Shown here in pieces: positions 1 through 7,972 of a DNA stretch of 25,112 nt (its first letter is position 1; each line of letters begins with the position of its first letter). Where the stretch lies: assembly GCA_026987795.1 (NCBI GenBank), contig JALSMF010000020.1:1-25112 (forward strand). The letters are read 5' to 3'. The DNA comes from Bacteroidales bacterium. GTDB lineage: Bacteria > Bacteroidota > Bacteroidia > Bacteroidales > JAADGE01. The position numbers and the translations under genes were made by a program. Below the pieces are notes generated by a model, which worked only from the letters and a program-made list of their open reading frames with translations, did no database searches and was not told the DNA's origin.

Positions 1-6
1 GGATAT

Positions 7-594
7 ATGTCTTTTGAATACCTCGTACTACCCGAAACTTTTTATACAATTGAGGGTATGTTCGGGAATGAAAATGCCAAAAAATTAATAGCTTCTGCAA
101 AATACAGAAAAGCAATAGCAAGATATTTAAAATCAAATAATTATATAAGCAAAATACCGAGAGACGAGCGAGAAAAACTTTACGGGAAAGACAGCGAAAA
201 AGAAATGTGGCAAATTTTTGCAGAACCTCCCAAAGCTGAATTTAATTCGTTTTGTTACGGAGATTATAACGGTGACAGTAAGAGAGATGCTGCATTTATT
301 TTAACAAATATAAAAACAGGAAAGCGAAAGTTAATTGTTTTAAGAATTGATACTGAAATCCCCGGTAAGTACGGAAGTCTGATAGGTTCAAAAGACCTTA
401 CCGAAGATTATTTATTTGTGAAAAATATTCCTAAGAGAAGTAAAATGATAATAAATGACAGTTTGCAACGCATAAATATCGATGCTGTTTTAATAGGAAC
501 AAACAGAGAAAAAGCTTTTAACGATACATATACTCTGATGCTTTTTGAGGGAAAAGATTTTAAATTTTTTCCGCAGAAATTAAAAGAGAATTAA
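7..594 (+). CDS. hypothetical protein with a Ca-loop-like D-x-N-G-D motif; possibly 5'-truncated
   Basis: I do not recognise this 195-residue protein. The frame is open back to base 1, so the ATG at 7 may be internal and the true start may lie outside the window. No signal peptide or membrane segment is visible from this ATG. Around residues 83-97 there is an FCYGDYNGDSKRDAAF stretch resembling the acidic D-x-N-G-D loop of FG-GAP/VCBS or EF-hand-like repeats, followed by hydrophobic beta-like segments (AAFILTN, KLIVLRI). That motif suggests a small beta-rich domain, but a single copy does not prove calcium binding. The N-terminal third is rich in Lys, Arg and Tyr. The next gene starts 40-76 bases downstream on the same strand, so co-transcription with the sensor phosphatase is possible. 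It is probably a real gene because it is long, unbroken and matches the codon use of its neighbours. Confidence 0.6.
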   Translation: MSFEYLVLPETFYTIEGMFGNENAKKLIASAKYRKAIARYLKSNNYISKIPRDEREKLYGKDSEKEMWQIFAEPPKAEFNSFCYGDYNGDSKRDAAFILTNIKTGKRKLIVLRIDTEIPGKYGSLIGSKDLTEDYLFVKNIPKRSKMIINDSLQRINIDAVLIGTNREKAFNDTYTLMLFEGKDFKFFPQKLKEN

Positions 595-670
595 AACAGA
601 AAATATATTTCGTCATTATGATAAATTAGTATTAATGCAGCAAACTTACAGAGGGACAAAATACTGCTTT

Positions 671-3600
671 ATGAATAAATATCTGCTTTTATCTGTTTTT
701 TTGTCAATATCGTTATCAGTTTTTGCGCAAAAACCTCGTATAAAGTTTGAAAAACTGTCGGTAGAAGACGGAATGTCCCAGAGTTCCGTTCTTAGTATTA
801 TTAGAGACAGTCAAGGATTTATGTGGTTTGCAACTTTAGACGGGCTTAATAAATATGACGGTTATAATTTTAAGATTTACCGGGCGGATTCTGAAACGGA
901 AAAATCGGTAACGGACAATATCATAAATGTTTTGTATGAAACCTCTGATTTTGATTTATGGATAGGAACAGCAGCAAACGGACTTTGCAAATATGACAGG
1001 CTTAATGATAATTTTGATGTTCTTAAATATTCTGATAATACAGATAATTCATTAAGTAATAATAATATAAATGATATAGCCGAGACACCCGGATGTTTGT
1101 GGATTGCAACAGACAAAGGACTTAATAAATATATAATTAAAGACAGGAAATTTATTCATTTTTTTTATAATGAAAGTAATAATTCGCTAAGTTCAGATAC
1201 TGTCTTATGTGTTGATACCGACAAAAACGGCAATGTATGGGCAGGGACTAAAAGCGGTTTTAACCTTATTAATACTAAACACAATACTGTAAAAAAGTTT
1301 AATTATTTTAATGAAAATACAGACACTTACGTTAATGATATTACAGCCGGCGAAAATAAAATTTGGATAGCAACAACGAAAGGGCTTTTTGTTTATTATG
1401 TTGCCGAAGACAAACTGTTAAAACTTAACTTAAAAAAAAATACAGATAAAGAACAGCCTGTCGTTAACAAATTAATTAAGGATACGGATAATATTTTGTG
1501 GGTCGGTACCGAAAATGACGGCTTAATAAGATTAAACACAAGGAACTATACATTTTATAAATATAAGCACGATCCTGTTGACAGCCAAAGCCTATCAACA
1601 AATACAATAAAATCTCTTTATATTGATAAATCTGGAATACTTTGGGTCGGAACATCATTGGGCGGTGTAAGCAAATGGAACAGAGCAGCCGAAGATATTG
1701 ATGTGTTCAGGCATAACCCATATAATGAACAGAGTCTCAGTGCTCCGCAAGTAAGATGTTTTTATGTTGACAAAGATAATGATATTTGGGTCGGAACTGT
1801 TGAGGGCGGGCTAAATAAGTGGGACAAAAAAAATGACAAATTTTATCATTATAAGCACAACCCCGACAATGATAACTCGATAAGCCATAATCATATACGG
1901 TCAATCTTGCAGGATTATAAAGGACGTTTCTGGGTGGCAACCGACGGCGGCGGGCTTAATTTATTTGACAAATCAAAAGGAACATTTAAGCACTATAAGA
2001 AAGATGAAGATATAAGCTCTATTTCGAGTAACAGAGTTTGGAAAATATATGAAGATAAAAAACATAATTTGTGGATAGGCACATTCGGCGGCGGACTTAA
2101 TTTATTTAATCCTGAAAGAGGAAGCTTTAAGGCATACAGACACTCAGAAACAGATACGACCTCAATAAGCAGCGACTTAGTAACTTCAATTTTTGAAGAC
2201 AGAGGAAATCGGCTTTGGATAGGAACATTTTCAGGTCTGAACCTGTTTAACACCGAAAAAGAAACTTTTGAAAGATACACAAATGATAAAAGTGATCCCG
2301 AATCAATAAGTAATGACAGAGTTTACTGCATTAATGAAGACATAGAAGGCTTTTTATGGATAGGAACAAAAGGAGGGCTCAATAAATTTGATGTTAAAAA
2401 TCAAAAATTTACTCGTTTTACCGTTAAAAATTCAGACCTGCCCAATGATGTTATTCTCGGAATTACAGAAGACGGCAATTATCTTTGGATAAGCACGAAT
2501 AACGGTATTTGTCGTATGAATAAAAAAACGTATGAAATTAAAACTTTTGATGTCGGTGACGGGTTGCAGAGTAATGAATTTTTAGCCGGGGCGTATTACA
2601 GAAAAAAAGACGGGGAAATTTTATTCGGAGGAATAGACGGGTTTAACGCTTTTTATCCCGAAAAAATTAAAGACAATCCGCATAAACCCCCCATTCTTAT
2701 AACCGGTTTTCAGGTATCAAACCAATATCTTAAAACCGATACGATAATAAGCTCAAAAAAACAAATTATTTTAGACCATACTGAAAACGATATTTCCTTT
2801 GATTTTGTAGCTCTTGATTTTATTTTTCCGCAAAAAAACAAATATAAATATATTCTTGAAGGGAATGACAACGAATGGACAAATGCAGGTTACAGGCGAT
2901 ATGCAAAATATACGAACCTGAAACCGGGCAGCTATATTTTTCGAGTAATAGGGTCTAACAATGACGATGTGTGGAACGAAAAAGGAGCAAGTCTGAGAAT
3001 AATTATAAAACCGGCTTTTTGGCAAACACTGTGGTTTAAGATTTTGTTTATTTCTTTTATCTTTTTACTCGTTCTGTTAATCTATAAAATTCGTGTCAGA
3101 GCAATTAAAAAAAGAAATGAAGAGCTTGAAAATGAGGTAAAAAGAAGAACAGCAGAAATAAGACAACAAAATAAAGAGATAAAAGCACAAAGAGACGAGA
3201 TTGTCGAACAAAAAAAAGAAATTACGGACAGTATTTTGTATGCAGAAAGGATACAAAGGGCAGCATTACCCACATCTGAATATATTTCTGAAAATATTCC
3301 GGAACATTTTATTTTATTTAAGCCCAGAGATATTGTAAGCGGAGATTTTTACTGGGTAAGTAAAAAAGAAAACAAAATAATAGTTACGGCAGTTGACTGT
3401 ACGGGACACGGAGTGCCCGGAGCATTTATGAGTATGCTGGGAATCAGTTTTTTAAACAAAATAGTAAATGAAAGAAATATCACCGATTCTGCTGAAATAC
3501 TGAACCGCCTGAGGGCAAATATTATTAATGCATTACATCCCGAAGGATATGAAATTGAATCAAAAGACGGAATGGATATGGCTTTGTGTGTTATAGATAC

Positions 3601-3967
3601 CGAAAAAAACACAATTGATTTTTCCGGAGCCTACAATCCTATGTTTCATTGGCATAAAGGAAAAATAACAGAGATAAAAGCAGACAGAATGCCCGTTGCA
3701 AAATACGATATAGTTGAAGATTTTACCAAAAAAACAGTTAAGTTTAATGCCGGTGATGCAATATATTTATTTTCAGACGGCTATCCTGATCAATTCGGCG
3801 GTTATAAACATAAAAAATTTATGAAAGGAAAACTTCGCAGGCTATTGGAAGAAACAGGAGATAAACCAATGCAGGAACAAAAACAAATTTTGGAAGATAC
3901 GTTGGAAAAGTGGATGAATAATCAGCCGCAAATTGATGATATTGTTATTGTCGGAGTCAGATTGTAA
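671..3967 (+). CDS. membrane sensor phosphatase: two-propeller ligand sensor, Y_Y_Y domain, TM helix, SpoIIE/PP2C
   Basis: The protein probably senses a signal in the periplasm and dephosphorylates a serine/threonine phosphoprotein in the cytoplasm. I chose the ATG at 671 because it begins directly with a signal peptide (MNKYLLLSVFLSISLSVFA); an ATG at 635 would add 12 polar residues. Numbering below is from 635. Residues about 40-680 hold some 14 propeller repeats with the W-[IVF]-[GA]-T ... GGL-N-x-[FY] signature (for example GGGLNLFDK, GGGLNLFNP), enough for two seven-bladed propellers. A Y_Y_Y domain (about 719-795), a single membrane helix (about 797-818) and a coiled coil (about 822-880) follow. 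The SpoIIE domain keeps its metal ligands: D904 (SGDFYW), D921 (VDCTGHG), D1048 (FSDG) and D1101/D1102 (IDD), so it should be active. The usual histidine kinase of propeller sensors is replaced by a phosphatase. The target is not shown; an anti-sigma-antagonist type partner is only an inference. Confidence 0.9.
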   Translation: MNKYLLLSVFLSISLSVFAQKPRIKFEKLSVEDGMSQSSVLSIIRDSQGFMWFATLDGLNKYDGYNFKIYRADSETEKSVTDNIINVLYETSDFDLWIGTAANGLCKYDRLNDNFDVLKYSDNTDNSLSNNNINDIAETPGCLWIATDKGLNKYIIKDRKFIHFFYNESNNSLSSDTVLCVDTDKNGNVWAGTKSGFNLINTKHNTVKKFNYFNENTDTYVNDITAGENKIWIATTKGLFVYYVAEDKLLKLNLKKNTDKEQPVVNKLIKDTDNILWVGTENDGLIRLNTRNYTFYKYKHDPVDSQSLSTNTIKSLYIDKSGILWVGTSLGGVSKWNRAAEDIDVFRHNPYNEQSLSAPQVRCFYVDKDNDIWVGTVEGGLNKWDKKNDKFYHYKHNPDNDNSISHNHIRSILQDYKGRFWVATDGGGLNLFDKSKGTFKHYKKDEDISSISSNRVWKIYEDKKHNLWIGTFGGGLNLFNPERGSFKAYRHSETDTTSISSDLVTSIFEDRGNRLWIGTFSGLNLFNTEKETFERYTNDKSDPESISNDRVYCINEDIEGFLWIGTKGGLNKFDVKNQKFTRFTVKNSDLPNDVILGITEDGNYLWISTNNGICRMNKKTYEIKTFDVGDGLQSNEFLAGAYYRKKDGEILFGGIDGFNAFYPEKIKDNPHKPPILITGFQVSNQYLKTDTIISSKKQIILDHTENDISFDFVALDFIFPQKNKYKYILEGNDNEWTNAGYRRYAKYTNLKPGSYIFRVIGSNNDDVWNEKGASLRIIIKPAFWQTLWFKILFISFIFLLVLLIYKIRVRAIKKRNEELENEVKRRTAEIRQQNKEIKAQRDEIVEQKKEITDSILYAERIQRAALPTSEYISENIPEHFILFKPRDIVSGDFYWVSKKENKIIVTAVDCTGHGVPGAFMSMLGISFLNKIVNERNITDSAEILNRLRANIINALHPEGYEIESKDGMDMALCVIDTEKNTIDFSGAYNPMFHWHKGKITEIKADRMPVAKYDIVEDFTKKTVKFNAGDAIYLFSDGYPDQFGGYKHKKFMKGKLRRLLEETGDKPMQEQKQILEDTLEKWMNNQPQIDDIVIVGVRL

Positions 3968-3971
3968 AGAA

Positions 3972-4796
3972 TTATCTTTTTATAAAAGTTTCTGTTTTGT
4001 TATCGTAGTTTAAAAAATATGTTCCCGGTTTAAGTGTTCTTACGTCAACATCATTTGCAGTGCCGGTTTTTATCAGCTTCCCGTAATAGTCATAAATTTC
4101 ATAGCGAGTCATTCCGGAAAAGTATATTTTTGAGGTAACTTTTCCTCCGTTGCCCGGAACAAATGTTATTTCCGGTAAATTACTGTTAAACTCAACAGAT
4201 TGAGAATACCTTGGTTTTTTGTTTGCTCCTGTTTGTTTAATCCTGAATTTATTAACTCCCGAGTGAAAATCAATACTGAACCTGTAGCGATTTATTTTTT
4301 CTGTTCCTTTTCCTTTTACGGAACCTGCCCTTATCCATTTATTCCATCGATACTGTTCAATAATAAAAGGCAAACTTCCGTGTTCGCCTATTGTTGTCCA
4401 GTTTAAAAAACCGTCCTTGTCGATGTTAATTGATTTTATTTTAAACGTACTTTCGGGTGTTAATACTTCAGGGTTTAATATACGGGGAGTGCACCCTTTT
4501 CTGTGCTTAAGAACTACCTTTAGAATAGCACCGTACCTGAAATTATAAATGCTTAAATCAATTTCAAAAAACGAAGAATTAATCTCATCGGTAGTAGTTC
4601 TTCCGTTTACTAAAACTTCTGAAACACAAAAACCTACTCCTGTTGACGAATACGGATTTTCTACATACAAATTTTCACCCCTGTAAACACCTTCAAGAAC
4701 AATTTCGCCTGCATACAACTGCTGAAAAGCAGAACTCCCCGACAGTAATAAAAACAAAACCGGAACAATTTTATTTATCTTTTTAAGAATTGTCAT
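3972..4796 (-). CDS. secreted protein with T9SS type A C-terminal sorting domain
   Basis: This 274-residue protein is probably exported through the type IX secretion system. It starts with a Sec signal peptide (KKINKIVPVLFLLLSGSSAF, cleavage likely after LYA near residue 29). The C-terminal 70 residues read as a typical type A sorting domain: YEIYDYYGKLIKTG, then V-R-T-L-K-P-GTYFLNY and a basic end (ETFIKR). This signal is normally cut off after passage through the SprA/Sov translocon, whose gene is elsewhere in this window. The central 160 residues are beta-rich, with aromatic and Lys residues, and I recognise no enzyme motif; only two cysteines are seen (in the CVSEVL and KGCTPR regions). 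The gene ends 4 bases from the convergent sensor-phosphatase gene, with no obvious terminator between them. It lies 69 bases downstream of ispG but has its own -7 box at 4830-4837. The cargo's function is unknown. Confidence 0.8.
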   Translation of the reverse strand: MTILKKINKIVPVLFLLLSGSSAFQQLYAGEIVLEGVYRGENLYVENPYSSTGVGFCVSEVLVNGRTTTDEINSSFFEIDLSIYNFRYGAILKVVLKHRKGCTPRILNPEVLTPESTFKIKSINIDKDGFLNWTTIGEHGSLPFIIEQYRWNKWIRAGSVKGKGTEKINRYRFSIDFHSGVNKFRIKQTGANKKPRYSQSVEFNSNLPEITFVPGNGGKVTSKIYFSGMTRYEIYDYYGKLIKTGTANDVDVRTLKPGTYFLNYDNKTETFIKR

Positions 4797-4829
4797 TTAA
4801 AAAAATGATTATTTTCTTGTATCAAACGG

Positions 4830-4837
4830 CAAATATA
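4830..4837 (-). promoter_or_regulatory. -7 promoter box (TATATTTG) for the T9SS cargo gene
   Basis: The minus strand reads TATATTTG, an exact match to the Bacteroidota -7 consensus TAnnTTTG, ending about 33 bases before the ATG at 4796. No convincing -33 TTG lies at the usual distance, so the call rests on the -7 element and its position. Confidence 0.4.
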
Positions 4838-4865
4838 CCTATCAATTTTAAAAACGGAAAAAAAA

Positions 4866-6749
4866 TCAAAGGTTTTGTTCAATTAGTTTTAACAATTCGG
4901 AGGCAGCTTTTGTTTCCGGAATATTTTTCTTTACTGCTTCCTTGTTTTTGTAAAGAGTTATTTTGCCGCTTCCCGTTCCTACATAACCGTAGTCTGCATC
5001 CGCCATTTCTCCGAGCCCGTTTACTATACAGCCCATTATTGCTATTTTTATCCCTTTCAGATGTGAAGTAACAGATTTTATTTTTGCCGTTGTTTTTTCT
5101 AAATCAAATAAGGTTCTTCCGCAGCCGGGGCACGAAATATATTCGGTTTTTGTTATTCTTGCTCTGCAAGCCTGTAAAATTCCGAAACTCAGTTCATTTG
5201 CTTTTTTTAAGTCTTCAGCTTTCGCCGAAATCCAAATTCCGTCACCGAACCCCTCAATAAGTAAAGCACCTGATTCACCCGATGCTTTTAAAACGGCATA
5301 ATCATCAATCTTATCAAATTTTTGTCTTAAAATAACAGGATTTTTAATATTATATTCTTCAAGTTTCATAAAGAAAGCTCTTCCGGAATGTACGGGTGAT
5401 ACAGTATTTTCAAAATCTAAAACAAAAACAGCATTAGGGAGTTTTTGTAAATCGGAAAATAAAATATTATCAAGTTTTTCTGCATCTGTTTTTATAAAAT
5501 ATAATGATTTTGTCGCAAGATATCCTTTTGTAACATCTTTATAATCAACAAGTTTTATAACATCTTTCCCCTTGTTTCTTTTTGATGTTATTAATTGTGC
5601 GTCTAAAAAATTAAAAGACGCAGGAAAGCCCTTTTCGGAATAAAAAAAGTCTGCGGCAGAATCGGTTTTTTCAAAAGTGCTGTCCTCTTCCTTAAAGACA
5701 TACCCGCAATCGGCTATTGCATTTTTGTCAACTTTTTCCGAAATATCGGCAATTACGACAGGGACATTATCTCCGCCGATTATTCCTGTTTTTTCAGACT
5801 TTCTCTTTCTGTAATCCAAAAAATTCCTGCTTAAACTTTTGAATTTAAACGGAGAACTGTAAGCTGAAAGTTTTTTACCGTTAAAAATATTTCGGATTGT
5901 TGCGGCAACGGGAATTTCCCTGACAGGCGACTCTGTTAAAGATACTCTCACCGTATCGCCGATACCGTCAGCAAGTAAACTTCCTATGCCGACAGCAGAT
6001 TTTATTCTGCCTTCAAGCTCATTTCCGGCTTCGGTTACGCCCAGGTGCAGAGGGAAACTCATTTTTTCGCTATGCATTGTTTTTACAAGTAACCGGTTTG
6101 CATAAATCATTACAAGCGGATTGCTCGCTTTCATTGAAATTACGACATCGTTGAAATTTTCCTGCTTGCAAATACGTAAAAACTCCATTGTAGATTCAAC
6201 CATTCCCTGCGGAGTATCGCCGTATCGACTTAAAATTCTGTCAGATAAAGAGCCGTGATTTGTTCCTATGCGTATTGCGGTGTTGTGTTTTTTGCAAATT
6301 TTTAGCAGCGGAATAAAGTTTTTTTTCAACTTTTCAACCTCTGCATTGTATTCTTCATCGGTATAATTTATATGTTTAAATTGTTTAACATCGGCATAAT
6401 TCCCGGGGTTTATCCTTACTTTTTCAATAATTTTTGCAGCAACTTCTGCAGCTTTAGGGCTGAAATGTATATCTGCAATAAGCGGGATATCATAATTTTT
6501 TTCTTTCAGGATTCTTTTTATATCTCTCAGGCTTTCGGCAATTTTTGAATTTTGCACGGTAAGTCTTACATAATCAGCACCTGCATCCGCAAGTTCAATT
6601 ATTTGGCTTACGGTAGCTTCCGTGTCAGATGTGTCGGTATTTGTCATAGATTGTAACCTTACCGGATTATTACCTCCGAGAGGTATTTTTCCGATACAGA
6701 CTTCAGTTGTTTTATTTCTGTTATATTCAAAATAGTTTTTTGTAAACAT
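4866..6749 (-). CDS. ispG: 4-hydroxy-3-methylbut-2-enyl diphosphate synthase, long form (IspG/GcpE)
   Basis: IspG carries out the penultimate step of the MEP isoprenoid pathway, reductive ring opening of MEcPP to HMBPP on a [4Fe-4S] cluster. The 627-residue length matches the large form found in Bacteroidota, Chlamydia and plants, against about 370 in E. coli. An N-terminal TIM barrel (about 1-290) carries family motifs such as GGNNPVRLQSMTNTDT, DIHFSP and RINPGN. A central insert (about 290-530) is poorly conserved. The C-terminal cluster-binding domain has C540 and C543 (SCPGCGRT), C574 (MGCIVNGLGE) and E581, the three cysteines plus glutamate expected to ligate the cluster. It is therefore predicted to be active. 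The start ATG is directly followed by the family-typical F-x-Y-x-R region. It diverges from gldA and shares a palindromic promoter region with it (6791-6806). The MEP partner enzymes are not in the window. Confidence 0.97.
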   Translation of the reverse strand: MFTKNYFEYNRNKTTEVCIGKIPLGGNNPVRLQSMTNTDTSDTEATVSQIIELADAGADYVRLTVQNSKIAESLRDIKRILKEKNYDIPLIADIHFSPKAAEVAAKIIEKVRINPGNYADVKQFKHINYTDEEYNAEVEKLKKNFIPLLKICKKHNTAIRIGTNHGSLSDRILSRYGDTPQGMVESTMEFLRICKQENFNDVVISMKASNPLVMIYANRLLVKTMHSEKMSFPLHLGVTEAGNELEGRIKSAVGIGSLLADGIGDTVRVSLTESPVREIPVAATIRNIFNGKKLSAYSSPFKFKSLSRNFLDYRKRKSEKTGIIGGDNVPVVIADISEKVDKNAIADCGYVFKEEDSTFEKTDSAADFFYSEKGFPASFNFLDAQLITSKRNKGKDVIKLVDYKDVTKGYLATKSLYFIKTDAEKLDNILFSDLQKLPNAVFVLDFENTVSPVHSGRAFFMKLEEYNIKNPVILRQKFDKIDDYAVLKASGESGALLIEGFGDGIWISAKAEDLKKANELSFGILQACRARITKTEYISCPGCGRTLFDLEKTTAKIKSVTSHLKGIKIAIMGCIVNGLGEMADADYGYVGTGSGKITLYKNKEAVKKNIPETKAASELLKLIEQNL

Positions 6750-6790
6750 TTTTAATTTTTTTGATTTAGAGCATAAATAAATATAAACTT

Positions 6791-6806
6791 TATATTTGCA
6801 AATATA
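6791..6806. promoter_or_regulatory. perfect 16-bp palindrome formed by two back-to-back -7 boxes between ispG and gldA
   Basis: The sequence TATATTTGCAAATATA is its own reverse complement. Each half is an exact TAnnTTTG -7 element: 6791-6798 points to gldA (ATG at 6856) and 6799-6806 points to ispG (ATG at 6749). Predicted leaders are about 50 and 43 nt. No good -33 TTG is seen at the usual spacing on either strand. The symmetry could also be an operator site for a dimeric regulator. Confidence 0.5.
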
Positions 6807-6855
6807 TTACAATTACAATTTCGATAAGTTTTTTTATTTAAAACCGTAAGCTGAT

Positions 6856-7764
6856 ATGTCATTAGAAGCGAAAAATATTACCAAATTATACGGGATACAA
6901 AAAGCCCTTGATAATGTGAGCTTTAAGATAAATACCGGTGAGATTGTCGGATTCCTGGGACCTAACGGAGCCGGAAAGTCTACTATGATGAAAATAATTA
7001 CCGGTTTTATAGAACAAAATGAGGGAGATATTTTTGTTAATAATCTTAACACGAAAGAAAATATTAAGGAAATAAAACAGCAAATAGGATATCTGCCGGA
7101 GCATAATCCTCTGTATCTTGATATGTTTGTTAAAGAATATCTAAACTTTGTTGCAAAAATTTATTCTGCAGATAATTATAAGAAAAAAGTTTCGGAAATT
7201 ATAGAGTTGACAGGCTTAACATCGGAACAAAATAAAAAAAACGGAGCATTGTCAAAAGGTTACAGACAAAGAGTCGGACTTGCCGCCGCATTAATTCACA
7301 ACCCTGAAGTTCTAATCTTAGACGAACCTACCACCGGTCTTGACCCCAATCAAATTATTGAAATAAGAAATTTAATTACCGAAGTCGGCAAAAAAAAAAC
7401 AGTTATGCTTTCAACACATATTATGCAGGAGGTTGAAGCAATTTGCGACAGGGTTATAATTATTAATAAAGGACAAATTATTGCAGATAAGCCTGTTAAG
7501 TCCATTAGCGGTCTTATTAAAAGAAAAAAACAAATAGTATTTACAGAGTTTGCAGAATCGGTTAAAACAGATATTTTTGAAAAACTCCCGGAGTATATAT
7601 CGGTTGTTACATCAGAAAATAAAAGTTTTTTGTTTGAGTCTGACTCCGAAGAGGATATTCGTCCGGAGTTGTTTCATTTTTTTGCGGATAATAATCTTAT
7701 ATTGATAACGATGAAACAAAAAGACGAAAATATGGAAGATATCTTCAGAAGTTTAACACAATAA
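6856..7764 (+). CDS. gldA: GldA-type gliding motility ABC transporter ATP-binding subunit
   Basis: The 302-residue cytoplasmic ATPase matches the length and features of GldA, the nucleotide-binding subunit of the GldA-GldF-GldG ABC transporter linked to flavobacterial gliding. Visible motifs are Walker A GPNGAGKST (residues 35-43), a Q-loop region (KQQIGYLPEHNPLY), the variant signature LSKGYRQRVG in place of LSGGQ, Walker B EVLILDEPTTGLDPNQ, and the switch histidine in LSTHIMQEVE. The YLPEHNPLY and LSKGYRQRVG strings are typical of GldA and related polysaccharide or Nos-type exporters, so another ABC exporter is the main alternative. About 90 residues after the core form the variable C-terminal domain of the family. 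The membrane partners GldF and GldG are not next to it, so they must be encoded elsewhere or be absent. The gene diverges from ispG and converges on the tRNA terminator, which overlaps its stop codon. Confidence 0.85.
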   Translation: MSLEAKNITKLYGIQKALDNVSFKINTGEIVGFLGPNGAGKSTMMKIITGFIEQNEGDIFVNNLNTKENIKEIKQQIGYLPEHNPLYLDMFVKEYLNFVAKIYSADNYKKKVSEIIELTGLTSEQNKKNGALSKGYRQRVGLAAALIHNPEVLILDEPTTGLDPNQIIEIRNLITEVGKKKTVMLSTHIMQEVEAICDRVIIINKGQIIADKPVKSISGLIKRKKQIVFTEFAESVKTDIFEKLPEYISVVTSENKSFLFESDSEEDIRPELFHFFADNNLILITMKQKDENMEDIFRSLTQ

Positions 7765-7798
7765 AAAAACACCTCACTTATTTTAGAAGCAAGGTGTT
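7763..7798 (-). terminator. Rho-independent terminator of the tRNA transcript
   Basis: The arms 7768-7779 and 7787-7798 pair as AACACCT/AGGTGTT plus CTT/AAG around a 2-nt internal mismatch, with a 7-nt loop. On the minus strand the stem is followed by seven T residues (7769-7763), so it works for the tRNA 23 bases upstream. It overlaps the stop codon of gldA on the other strand, where no T run follows. Confidence 0.75.
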
Positions 7799-7820
7799 GC
7801 AATCAATAACCATGAAAAAG

Positions 7821-7894
7821 TGGGCCGACAGGGACTCGAACCCCGGACCCTCTGATTATGAGTCAGATGCTCTAACCGGCTGAGCTATCGGCCC
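7821..7894 (-). tRNA. tRNA with CAU anticodon (tRNA-Ile2 or elongator tRNA-Met)
   Basis: On the minus strand the 74 bases fold as a complete cloverleaf. The acceptor stem is GGGCCGA/TCGGCCC with discriminator A. The D arm contains TAGCTCAGCCGGTTAGAGC. The anticodon stem is TCTGA/TCAGA around the loop CTCATAA (anticodon CAT). The T arm has GGTTCGAGTCC. CCA is not encoded. The loop is shared by elongator tRNA-Met and the AUA-reading tRNA-Ile2 that TilS modifies to lysidine. The acceptor pairs C4-G69 and C5-G68 match E. coli tRNA-Ile2 rather than E. coli tRNA-Met (U4, A5), so I lean to Ile2, but this is not settled. It has its own promoter (7925-7955) and terminator (7763-7798). Confidence 0.92.
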
Positions 7895-7924
7895 CGTCTG
7901 AAAAAGTTTAAATTTTCAGGACAG

Positions 7925-7955
7925 CAAAATTAAACATAATTTTTTCCCTGCAAAA
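7925..7955 (-). promoter_or_regulatory. tRNA promoter: -33 TTTTG and -7 TAATTTTG
   Basis: On the minus strand TTTTG (7955-7951) is followed after 18 bases by TAATTTTG (7932-7925), matching the Bacteroidota -33/-7 arrangement. The tRNA 5' end is 30 bases further on, giving a short precursor leader. This is the most complete promoter in the window. Confidence 0.6.
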
Positions 7956-7972
7956 CCTTTTTGTATTTTTTT

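Noticed and set aside
604..611. TATATTTC as a promoter for the sensor phosphatase gene
   Set aside because: The last base of the -7 consensus is wrong and no -33 element is seen; transcription from the gene upstream is equally possible.
770..2640. Periodic repeats in the sensor gene as a DNA repeat or CRISPR-like array
   Set aside because: The periodicity is at the protein level (propeller blades); the DNA of the units is diverged and in frame.
4790..5071. Plus-strand ORF of 93 codons
   Set aside because: It lies almost wholly antisense to the C-terminal cluster-binding part of ispG, is Leu/Phe/Ser-rich as expected for a shadow frame, and has no recognisable domain.
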